From assembly GCF_036248255.1 (NCBI RefSeq), contig NZ_CP109178.1:62001-126000 (forward strand): a DNA stretch of 64,000 nt. Reading direction: 5' to 3'. The notes below the pieces were generated by a model, which was given only the letters and a program-made list of their open reading frames with translations, was not told where the DNA came from and made no database searches. This DNA is from Streptomyces sp. NBC_01717 (GTDB lineage Bacteria; Actinomycetota; Actinomycetes; Streptomycetales; Streptomycetaceae). Shown here piece by piece: positions 17,295 through 24,827 of this stretch (positions are counted from its first letter, which is position 1; each line of letters begins with the position of its first letter). The translations under genes were made by a program, and so were the position numbers.

Positions 17295-18109
17295 GCGTGG
17301 CTCCGGAGGGTGGGGCGGTTGGCGACGCGGGTCGCCCAGTAGTCGATGTCGAAGGTGTCGTCGCCGGTCAGGGCGCGCCAGAGTTTCACCCGGTTGTAGA
17401 CCTCCAGGCGGCCGGTGGCGGGCTCGTACCAGGGGAAGGTGCGGCTGAGTTCCCTGGCGACGGCGGGGTCGTCCAGGTCGGAGGTGTCCCAGAGGCGGAC
17501 CTGGGGGACGGTCGGGTTGAAGCGGATCTTGAACATGTAGCGCAGGATGTCGCTGTCGTTGCGCCGGCCGCCGTGCCAGATGCCATGGTGCAGCAGGACG
17601 ACCGTGCCGGCCGGGCAGGTGAGGCGGGTCTGGCCGCGGAGGTTCTGGTAGCGGCCGGTGTCGGACTCGTTGGTGCGGCGCAGATGGCTGCCGGGGACGC
17701 TGAGGGTGCCGCCCATCTCGGTAGTGACGTCCTGCGGGTAGTACATGAGCTGGACGTCGAACGCGTCGGGCCGGATGTCGATGACGGCGTCGGCGTGCAG
17801 GGGCTGGGCCTCGCCGCCGTGCGGTTCGCGGACGTGGACGAAGTGGTGGTCGACGGTGGGGCCCGGGCCGACGAGGCTCTCCAGGGCGCCGGCGACGGCC
17901 GGGAGCTCGATCAGCCGGCGGGCGAAGGACCCCCCGGGGAAGGCCTTGTCCACGGGGGTGCCGGACGGCACCTCGGGGATCCCGGCGTCGAAGACGCCGA
18001 TGGACTGCTCGTTCATCTCCGGCGGTACGACGGCGTCCAGGCGGAGCGAGCCGTGCGCGACGAAGCTCGCCACCTGGGCCGAGTTCAGTAGCTGCTTGCT
18101 GGTTGACAT
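17291..18109 (-). CDS. phytanoyl-CoA dioxygenase (PhyH) family protein
   Basis: A 272-residue Fe(II)/2-oxoglutarate-dependent oxygenase. The iron-binding facial triad is visible as His105 and Asp107 in PLHADAVIDIRPD and His179 in LLHHGIWHGGRR; the Arg for 2-oxoglutarate is probably in RYMFKIRFNP. The substrate is unknown. Its divergent neighbour is an AraC regulator that starts 70 bp away, and it overlaps the small gene downstream. Position next to the inositol operon may be accidental, because it is transcribed separately. Confidence 0.87.
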   Translation of the reverse strand: MSTSKQLLNSAQVASFVAHGSLRLDAVVPPEMNEQSIGVFDAGIPEVPSGTPVDKAFPGGSFARRLIELPAVAGALESLVGPGPTVDHHFVHVREPHGGEAQPLHADAVIDIRPDAFDVQLMYYPQDVTTEMGGTLSVPGSHLRRTNESDTGRYQNLRGQTRLTCPAGTVVLLHHGIWHGGRRNDSDILRYMFKIRFNPTVPQVRLWDTSDLDDPAVARELSRTFPWYEPATGRLEVYNRVKLWRALTGDDTFDIDYWATRVANRPTLRSHA

Positions 18110-18179
18110 ACGGCAAGCCTAGAAAGGGCCTGCTCCCCTGTCGTGTGCTCTATTCATCGACTACTGGTAATTTCTCACC

Positions 18180-18962
18180 ATGACCGGTCATGTGGTACTG
18201 CCGCTGGACGAACCGCCGCAGGCGGTGAACGCGGGCGTCGGCATGCACGGCACCCTCGGCTCGCACGACGTCTTCCGGCTTCCCGGCCTGTGGCAGCTGC
18301 ACCTGTACACCTACTCCGGCGAGCTGGCCTTCGGCGGCGGCCGGTATCCCATCCGGCCCGGGCACGTGAGCCTGGTGCCGCCGGATGTAGAGGTGCACTT
18401 CCACTACGAGTCGCGCCGGAACGAGCATCTGTACGCGCACTTCGCGCTGCCCGGCCGCGGTGAGAGGCGGACCGTGCCGGTGATGCAGGACGCGGGCGCG
18501 GAGGCCCCGGTGCTCACCGCTCTGCTGCGGCACGCGGTGGCCGCGATGCCGGTGTCGCCGGCGCGGGCGGCTGCGGAGGTGTGGACGGTGCTGTGGCACA
18601 CGGCGCAGCTCGGCGGCGGCCAGGAGGCGGCGGGGCAGCCGCATCCGGCGCTGGCGGCGGCGTTCGCGTACATCGAACAGGGGCTGGCGGGACCGCTGCC
18701 GGTGCCGGGGATCGCCCGGGCGGCGAGGGTCTCGCACAACCACCTCACCCGCCTGTTCCGCACGGGCACGGGCGACACGGTGGTGTCCTACATCCGCCGC
18801 CGCCGTATGGAGCGCGCCCGGCATCTGCTCCAGGCCTCGACGATGCCGATCCCGGCGGTGGCGGCGGCGGTCGGCATCCCGGACCTCCAGGCCTTCAACA
18901 AGACCTGCCGCCGCGAACTGGGAGCGGCGCCGCGTACGATCCGCGAGGCGGCGTGGTCCTAG
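18180..18962 (+). CDS. AraC-family transcriptional regulator
   Basis: A 260-residue regulator with an N-terminal cupin-like sensor domain (YPIRPGHVSLVPPDVEVHFH) and a C-terminal double helix-turn-helix (IEQGLAGPLPVPGIARAARV, SHNHLTRLFRTGTGDTVVSY, MPIPAVAAAVGIPDLQAF). It is divergent from the PhyH operon, from which only 70 bp separate it, so it probably regulates that operon. The sensor type fits a small sugar-like or metabolite ligand, but nothing in the sequence identifies it. Confidence 0.9.
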   Translation: MTGHVVLPLDEPPQAVNAGVGMHGTLGSHDVFRLPGLWQLHLYTYSGELAFGGGRYPIRPGHVSLVPPDVEVHFHYESRRNEHLYAHFALPGRGERRTVPVMQDAGAEAPVLTALLRHAVAAMPVSPARAAAEVWTVLWHTAQLGGGQEAAGQPHPALAAAFAYIEQGLAGPLPVPGIARAARVSHNHLTRLFRTGTGDTVVSYIRRRRMERARHLLQASTMPIPAVAAAVGIPDLQAFNKTCRRELGAAPRTIREAAWS

Positions 18963-19131
18963 CCGTCGCCGTATCCGGGGGTTGAGAGCTGCTACTCGCT
19001 GTGTGTGCAGGAGCGTGTGAGTGCGTCCTCGGGCACGGTGTGGGAGCGCGCGTTGGCAGGCGGGTCGGACTGTCGGTGGAACGAACCCGGCTCGGCCTGA
19101 CCGCTCCGGGCTGTCGCGGCTGGCGGACCGG

Positions 19132-21063
19132 TCACCCCGTGACGCTCGGCCTCCCGTCCTCGATGTGTCCCGCCAGCCGCCGGGAGAAGGCCGGGTCGCC
19201 CGCCACGGTGACCACCAGGTCGTACCAGCCGTGTGCGGCGCTGGTGGGGTGGGTGAGGGTGCGGGTCTCGCCGGGTGCCAACCGCAGGCAGGCCGGGTGC
19301 GGATCCCGTTCACGGGCCTGCGGGCGGACCGTTGCCGTCTGAGGCCGCGCCGAGGTGTTGGTGAGCGTCAGCCGCAGCTCACGGGCCGGGGCTTCGACCG
19401 CCGAGGCGACCTCCACGCCGTCGGACGGCGTGCCCGTGAACTCGCGGCGGAAGCCGTTCGGGCCGGTGACCGTGAAGCGGTAGTGGTCGGCGGTAAGGGG
19501 CACCGTCCACTGCGCCTCGCCCCTTACATCCCGGTGCTGGGGCGCGGCGAACTCACCCGCGTAGGGGTAGAGCGCGAAGTGCGCGCTGGACGCGCCGGTG
19601 TTGACCAGCGTCACCGCGACCTGCTCGCCGCGCACAACGGCGTGCGCGTCCGGCTGGTACGGCAGCGCGCGGGCGGGACGCGTTCCCGGCGGCACGGCGG
19701 CCGGAGCGGGCTCCGGGTCGAACGCGAACGCCGCCGTCAGATCGCCCGTCACCGTCCGGCGCCACGGCGAGACGTTCGGGTCCTCGACCCCCGTCCACCG
19801 CTCGAGGAACCGGTTCACGGAGGTGTGGTCGAAGAGCTCCGAGCAGACGTGACCGCCCGTCGACCAGGGTGAGATGACCAGCATCGGCACCCGGATCCCC
19901 AGGCCCGTGGGGTGTCCCTCCCACCACTCGTCCGGGTCGTCCGGGCCCGGCACTGGCGGCGGGACGTGGTCGAAGAAGCCGTCGTTCTCGTCGTAGGTCA
20001 GGAGGAGGACCGTGTGGCGCCACACCTCGGGGTGCGAGGCCAGCGCGTCCAGCAGCCCGTGGATCACCTCCGCTCCGGCCTGCGGGGAGGAGACGTTGGG
20101 GTGCTCCGACGACACCGCCGGGGCGACGACGTAGGAGACCTCCGCCAGCCGGCCCGCCGCCACATCGCGGGCGAAGGCGTCGGTGAGGGTGCCGGTGGGC
20201 ACCCGGCGCAGGGCCCGCTCGAACAGGCTGCGCTCCGCCGGGGCGAGGGCGTCGACGCCCTCCTCCAGCAGGCCCAGCAGCCGGTCCCGTTCGGCGTCGT
20301 CGGCCGCCTCGCGGACGGTCTCGTAGAAGGACTCCAGGTAGGTGTGGCCGTCGGTCTTGCGCAGCGCCTTGCGGGCGACGGCCTTGAAGGTGGCGAAGAA
20401 CTCCGGCTGGTTGTCGGTGTAGTTCTCCCACTCGCTGTACGTCTGCCAGCTGCGGCCCGCCCGCTCCAGCAGCTCGGCGTACGTCGGCCAGTCGTAGCCG
20501 GGGTGGACGTCCTCGTCGTTGGCGTCGTTGTCGACGGCGCGGCGGCCGTCCGGCTCCTGGCCGGACAGGCTGGACCACAGGTAGTTGCGGTTGGGGCTGG
20601 TCGAGGAGTGGATGGACGCGTGGTAGGCGTCGCAGATCGTGAAGGCGTCGGCCAGTGCGTAGTGCAGCGGGATGTCGTCCCGGTCCAGGTAGGCCATGGT
20701 GGCCGGGGTCTTCGCCGGGACCCAGCCGTCCATCCAGCCGCCGTGCCAGGCCTGCTGGGCGGTCTCCCAGCCGTGGTCGAGGTCGTGGAAGGTCGCCAGC
20801 TGCGGCGTACCGGCCGCGGCGCGGGCGGCGAAGGGGCGGACGGTCCGCTCCCCGTCGGGCTGGTCGAAGACCAGGGCGCCGCCGGGGAGGCGGATCGCGT
20901 TGCGGTCGCCGAAGCCGCGGACGCCGGGGAGCATGCCGAAGTAGTGGTCGAAGGACCGGTTCTCCTGCATGAGGACCACCACGTGCCGGACGTCTTCCAG
21001 CCCGCCGGCCGGCGGCTCCTCGGCCAGCATCCGCAGCACCGAGGCCGGGAGCTGAGCCGTCAC
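19132..21063 (-). CDS. phospholipase C / acid phosphatase-type phosphoesterase
   Basis: A 643-residue member of the bacterial phosphoesterase family that includes non-haemolytic phospholipases C. The metal-binding start is VVVLMQENRSFDHYFGMLPG; further family landmarks are YHASIHSSTSPNRNYLWS, LLTYDENDGFFDHVPPP and LGIRVPMLVISPWSTGG. Two C-terminal beta domains (about 440-640) resemble those of phospholipase C. Unusually, no Tat signal is seen at the N-terminus, although the two upstream phosphoesterases have one. GTG at 21063 begins one base after the upstream stop with GGGGA before it; ATG at 21081 is an alternative. Substrate could be a phospholipid head group or another phosphodiester. Confidence 0.85.
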   Translation of the reverse strand: MTAQLPASVLRMLAEEPPAGGLEDVRHVVVLMQENRSFDHYFGMLPGVRGFGDRNAIRLPGGALVFDQPDGERTVRPFAARAAAGTPQLATFHDLDHGWETAQQAWHGGWMDGWVPAKTPATMAYLDRDDIPLHYALADAFTICDAYHASIHSSTSPNRNYLWSSLSGQEPDGRRAVDNDANDEDVHPGYDWPTYAELLERAGRSWQTYSEWENYTDNQPEFFATFKAVARKALRKTDGHTYLESFYETVREAADDAERDRLLGLLEEGVDALAPAERSLFERALRRVPTGTLTDAFARDVAAGRLAEVSYVVAPAVSSEHPNVSSPQAGAEVIHGLLDALASHPEVWRHTVLLLTYDENDGFFDHVPPPVPGPDDPDEWWEGHPTGLGIRVPMLVISPWSTGGHVCSELFDHTSVNRFLERWTGVEDPNVSPWRRTVTGDLTAAFAFDPEPAPAAVPPGTRPARALPYQPDAHAVVRGEQVAVTLVNTGASSAHFALYPYAGEFAAPQHRDVRGEAQWTVPLTADHYRFTVTGPNGFRREFTGTPSDGVEVASAVEAPARELRLTLTNTSARPQTATVRPQARERDPHPACLRLAPGETRTLTHPTSAAHGWYDLVVTVAGDPAFSRRLAGHIEDGRPSVTG

Positions 21064-21064
21064 G

Positions 21065-22741
21065 TCAGTTCCCCGCGACATCGACGAACACCGGGTTGGT
21101 GTAGAACCACGTGTCGAGCCACGGGTCGCCGTCGCCCGGCTCGTGTGCGATCGGCCCGTGCGGGTCGATCGACGCGCCGAGGTAGCCGGTGCCGTTGCGG
21201 TTGCCGTCGCTGCCGCGCAGCCGGACGTAGAAGGGCTCGTCGCCGGCCGTCAGCGGGATGTGCAGGGTATAGGTCCCGGAGCGGCCGGTGACGTCCGTCG
21301 TGTGCACGACCCGGGTGTCGGGCGCCCGCCACGAGTCGCGGTCCGCGGCCGGGCCGCGCACCGCACCGCGGATCACATCGACGTGGGCGAGCTCCGGCAG
21401 GATGTCGTGCGCGTTGGGCCGGGAGGCCGTGGTGACGGTGACGGACAGGGTGAGCCGGTCGCCGGGGCGTACCCGCAGCCGGCCGCCGAGGGTGACTCCG
21501 CGGCCGGTGTCGTCGGCGCGTCTGAGGCGCACGTCGAGCCCGTCCAGGAGCTGGCCGTGGTCGAGCCAGACCCTGCCGGCTCGCAGACCCGCCATGACCG
21601 GCCGGTAGCCGTACTTGGTGACGCCCACATGGGTCCGGCTGAACTGGCCGGGCCAGAAGTCGCCGCCGGGCTGCGGCTCGGTGGTGTTCACCGGGTCGGG
21701 CAGTCGGCCGGTGTTGTCGAAGTTCTGCCCCGGCGGCCAGTCGCCGTTCTTCCAGGTGTCGAAGACCACCCGGTGCACGTCGGAGTTGGTGGTGATGGTG
21801 AACAGCCTGCCCTCGGAGAGCATCGCGTCCCACAGGCCGCCGACGGTGGCGGTCACCCAGTCGAAGCCGCCGTACGTGACGTAGGCGTCGGTGGGGTAGC
21901 CGGGCCAGGAGTTGGCCGAGGGGGCGTTCTCGTACTCGCCGCGCTGCGAGTCGGGGCCGCGCCAGCCGGGGATGCCGCCGCCCTGGGCGCCGGGGGCGCC
22001 CTCCATGCCGATCATGATGTCGGGTGCGGCGTCGCGCCAGTTGCGCATCTCGTGCGGGGAGTCGATGCCCAGGCGCATTGGGTGGTTGGCGATGACCAGG
22101 ACGTCGTCGATGTAGCCGGTGCGGCGCTGTTCGGCGAGCCAGCGGATGGCGGCCACGGCGTGCGCCTCGTTGCGCGGGGTGTCGGGGTGGTCGGGGCCGC
22201 CGGCGGTGTAGTCCAGGAGCTTGCCGTCGTAGGCGAGCTCGAACCGCGTGAGCAGGTCGACCTCGTGCGGTCCCGGGGCGGCGAAGACCGTGCAGTGCTC
22301 GGCGGCTGGGATGTACCACTCCAGGCCCTGGAAGATCAGCTGCCGGGGGTGGGCGGCGCGGGCCTTGAGGATCTCCTCGTGCTCCAGCCGGGCGCCGTAG
22401 CTCGCGTGGCCGAAGTTGGAGTGCTCGTTGAAGACCATCCAGTCCAGGCCGTAGCGGGCACCCGCGTCGGCCAGCTGGCTGAACGTGTACTTGGCGTCGT
22501 GGCTGTAGACGCTGTGGATGTGGTGGTCGCCGACCAGGTACGCCAACTCCGGGTCCGTGCCGCCGAGCTGGGGCGCGGACGCGGCGGAAGCGGTGGACGG
22601 GCTGAGCAGGGATCCGGCGGCGAAGGCGGCGCCGAACAGGCCGGCGCGGCGCAGCAGGCCGCGGCGGGACAGGGCCTGGGCGCTGAGCGCGGCGGCGGGC
22701 ACGTCGGGGTCGGCCCAGATCGGCAGCTTGGAGGACGGCAT
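21065..22741 (-). CDS. Tat-exported PHP-domain phosphoesterase
   Basis: A 558-residue protein with a twin-arginine signal (SRRGLLRRAGLFGAAFAAGS) ending about residue 53. The PHP metal-site motif DHHIHSVYSHD follows near residue 72, with EHSNFGH, VIANHPMRLG and TTNSDVHRVVFD as further metal-ligand regions. A C-terminal beta domain (about 400-558) may aid substrate binding. PHP enzymes hydrolyse phosphoesters using two or three metals; the substrate here is unknown. It lies between two other phosphoesterase genes, forming a secreted phosphate- or lipid-scavenging set. Confidence 0.85.
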   Translation of the reverse strand: MPSSKLPIWADPDVPAAALSAQALSRRGLLRRAGLFGAAFAAGSLLSPSTASAASAPQLGGTDPELAYLVGDHHIHSVYSHDAKYTFSQLADAGARYGLDWMVFNEHSNFGHASYGARLEHEEILKARAAHPRQLIFQGLEWYIPAAEHCTVFAAPGPHEVDLLTRFELAYDGKLLDYTAGGPDHPDTPRNEAHAVAAIRWLAEQRRTGYIDDVLVIANHPMRLGIDSPHEMRNWRDAAPDIMIGMEGAPGAQGGGIPGWRGPDSQRGEYENAPSANSWPGYPTDAYVTYGGFDWVTATVGGLWDAMLSEGRLFTITTNSDVHRVVFDTWKNGDWPPGQNFDNTGRLPDPVNTTEPQPGGDFWPGQFSRTHVGVTKYGYRPVMAGLRAGRVWLDHGQLLDGLDVRLRRADDTGRGVTLGGRLRVRPGDRLTLSVTVTTASRPNAHDILPELAHVDVIRGAVRGPAADRDSWRAPDTRVVHTTDVTGRSGTYTLHIPLTAGDEPFYVRLRGSDGNRNGTGYLGASIDPHGPIAHEPGDGDPWLDTWFYTNPVFVDVAGN

Positions 22742-22788
22742 GCGGGTGCTACTCCCTTGCGGTGGATGGCGGGAATCGGCGGGATGGA

Positions 22789-22822
22789 GGGCTCGCCCCC
22801 GGAGGCGAGAGGGGGCGAGCCC
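22789..22822 (-). terminator. 12-bp stem hairpin between phosphoesterase genes
   Basis: GGGCTCGCCCCC (22789-22800) pairs perfectly with GGGGGCGAGCCC (22811-22822) around a 10-nt loop. It lies 34 bp beyond the stop of the metallophosphoesterase gene and may end or attenuate its transcript before the PHP gene. Confidence 0.7.
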
Positions 22823-22855
22823 TCGGGCGGGACCGGTCGGCCCGGATGAAGTCCG

Positions 22856-24700
22856 TCAGCTGAGCATGAAGTCGCCGACGGCCAGCGCCCGGTCGCAGAT
22901 GCGGACGTCGCCGAGGCGGCCGTTGAGGATCTGGTCGATCCTGCCGCCGTACTCGTAACCCCCCAGCAGCCACGGCAGCCCGACCGAGGTGAGGCCGACG
23001 GCTGCCGCGTGCGGGTTGCGGGCGACCGGGCAGCCCTGGACGTACATCGTGGTGTGGCTGCCGTCGTTGACGACGGCGACGTGCCACCAGCGGCCGGGCG
23101 CGGTCTCGTCGCCCCAGTTGGTGGCGATGCCCTCCTGGTTGAGCGGCCGGACGGCCCACTGCGGGCCGGGGCCGTCGGACAACGACAGGGTGGCCAGCGG
23201 CTCGTCCGGGTCGTCCTGCGTCTTGCCCGCGGCGCCGCCGGTGCCGGTGCGGCCGACGAGTCCGCCCCAGGCGTTGCGAGCGGAGTCCCAGTCCTCGGCG
23301 GGCTGGTAGAAGGCCTCGATGGTGTAACCGTCGGGGAAGGTCGCGGCGTTCAGCGGTGCGCCCTGGACCGTACGCAGATATGCGCCCTGCAGCGGCGGCT
23401 TGCCGCCGGCGAAGCGCAGGCTGCCGTGACCGGGCTGGTCGGGGTGGTGGGCGGCGGAGAAGGTGAGGCTGCGGGAGGAGGAGCCGGGGACGGCGACGAC
23501 GGTGAGGTCGTTGCCGCGGCCGGTCAGGTCGCGGATCGGTCCCTCGGCCCTGGCGCCGTCCTCGCGCCCGTCGAAACGCCAGTACGCCACGGTGCCGGGG
23601 ACCAGCAGCTGCGCCGCGGGCCGGGGCCCGCGCGCGGCCACGGGGGCGAAGCCCGCGAAACGCTCGGCGAAGTCCACCGCGACGGAGAACCGGTCGTCGG
23701 GGCCGGTCAGTTCGATCTCCCCGCGCTCCAGCTCGTTCAGGCCGTCGGCGGCCCGGCCCAGGATCCACGGCGAGACGGTCTCGACGTCGATGGTGTCGCG
23801 GTCCAGGTCGAAGTGGTAGAGGCGGATCATGGCGGCGCCGCCGTAGTAGCGGTTCTGGTAGTTGGTGAGGTGCAGGTGCACGTCGTTGCCGGCGGCGTTC
23901 TCGCGGACGGTGCGGGCCGCGGGCCAGAAGTGGCCGTTCAGGGTGAGGAAGATCTGGTCGTGGTCGTGGATCAGCTCGGACCACAGGCGCTGCCCGTAGT
24001 CGGACAGGACCGCCCCGCCCTTGTCCTCGTCGACGCCCACGAGGTCGTGCGTGGTGAGGATGACGGGGGACTTCGGGTGGTCGGCGATGACCTGGCGGGC
24101 CCAGGCGAAGCCCGCCTCGGACATCCGCCAGTCCAGCGCCAGGACCAGCCACTCGCGGCCGGCGGCGGGGATCAGGTGGTACGTGTTGTAGCCGTCCGGC
24201 GTGGCCCCGCCGAAGGTGGGCAGATCGGCCATCCGGTCCGGGCCGAAGGTGCGCAGATACGGGGTGGCGCCGCGCTGGTCGTCGGTGCGCGAGGGGATGT
24301 CGTGGTTGCCGGTGAGCACGCTGTAGCCGACGCCGTTGCGGTCCAGCAGCTCGAACGCCTCGCCCACGGCGGCGAACTCGGCGTCCGTGCCGTGCTCGGT
24401 GAGGTCGCCCAGATGGGCCAGGAAGACGATGTTGTCGTCGCGGCCGTGGTTCAGGACGTAGCGCAGGGAGGCCTCGACGGGTGCGCGCTGGATGCTCGGA
24501 CCGTCGAAGAGGTACTGGGTGTCGGGCATCACGACCAGCGTGAACCGGTTGCTGTCCGGGTCCGGCCGCCAGTCGGCGGGCTCGTCCGCCTGCGCTGCGG
24601 CCTGCGTGGCGGCGGTGGCCGTGGCGAGCGCGGTGCCTGCGGTGATCAGCCCGGCGCGGCTGAGGAAGGTGCGCCGGTCGGTGCCGTGCGAGGTGCACAC
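22856..24700 (-). CDS. Tat-exported metallophosphoesterase with LamG-like domain
   Basis: A 614-residue secreted enzyme. The Tat signal is DRRTFLSRAGLITAGTALAT. The calcineurin-like phosphoesterase domain (about 50-320) shows VVMPDTQYLF, FLAHLGDLTEHG, LTGNHDIPS, ILTTHDLVG and TLNGHFWP, which supply the two-metal site. The C-terminal 250 residues form a concanavalin/LamG-like domain (VAYWRFDGREDG, YTIEAFYQPAEDWD, WWHVAVVNDGSHTTMYVQG), presumably glycan binding. The combination suggests attack on a phosphate ester carried by a glycan or glycolipid; this is inference. Confidence 0.87.
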   Translation of the reverse strand: MCTSHGTDRRTFLSRAGLITAGTALATATAATQAAAQADEPADWRPDPDSNRFTLVVMPDTQYLFDGPSIQRAPVEASLRYVLNHGRDDNIVFLAHLGDLTEHGTDAEFAAVGEAFELLDRNGVGYSVLTGNHDIPSRTDDQRGATPYLRTFGPDRMADLPTFGGATPDGYNTYHLIPAAGREWLVLALDWRMSEAGFAWARQVIADHPKSPVILTTHDLVGVDEDKGGAVLSDYGQRLWSELIHDHDQIFLTLNGHFWPAARTVRENAAGNDVHLHLTNYQNRYYGGAAMIRLYHFDLDRDTIDVETVSPWILGRAADGLNELERGEIELTGPDDRFSVAVDFAERFAGFAPVAARGPRPAAQLLVPGTVAYWRFDGREDGARAEGPIRDLTGRGNDLTVVAVPGSSSRSLTFSAAHHPDQPGHGSLRFAGGKPPLQGAYLRTVQGAPLNAATFPDGYTIEAFYQPAEDWDSARNAWGGLVGRTGTGGAAGKTQDDPDEPLATLSLSDGPGPQWAVRPLNQEGIATNWGDETAPGRWWHVAVVNDGSHTTMYVQGCPVARNPHAAAVGLTSVGLPWLLGGYEYGGRIDQILNGRLGDVRICDRALAVGDFMLS

Positions 24701-24827
24701 ATCGTCTCCAGGAGAGGTTTCGGGCAGCCCGGACCGCGCTCCGGCTGGGGGACGGAGCGCGGTGGGCTTGTCGGCCCGGTGGATGCGGACTTGGCTGGCT
24801 GGTGGTGGACGGTGCCCCGGGGGCCGC

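Noticed and set aside
19912..21291. Long plus-strand frame opposite the phospholipase-C-like gene
   Set aside because: The translation is low-complexity Gly/Val/Arg with no family features; the minus strand has clear enzyme motifs.
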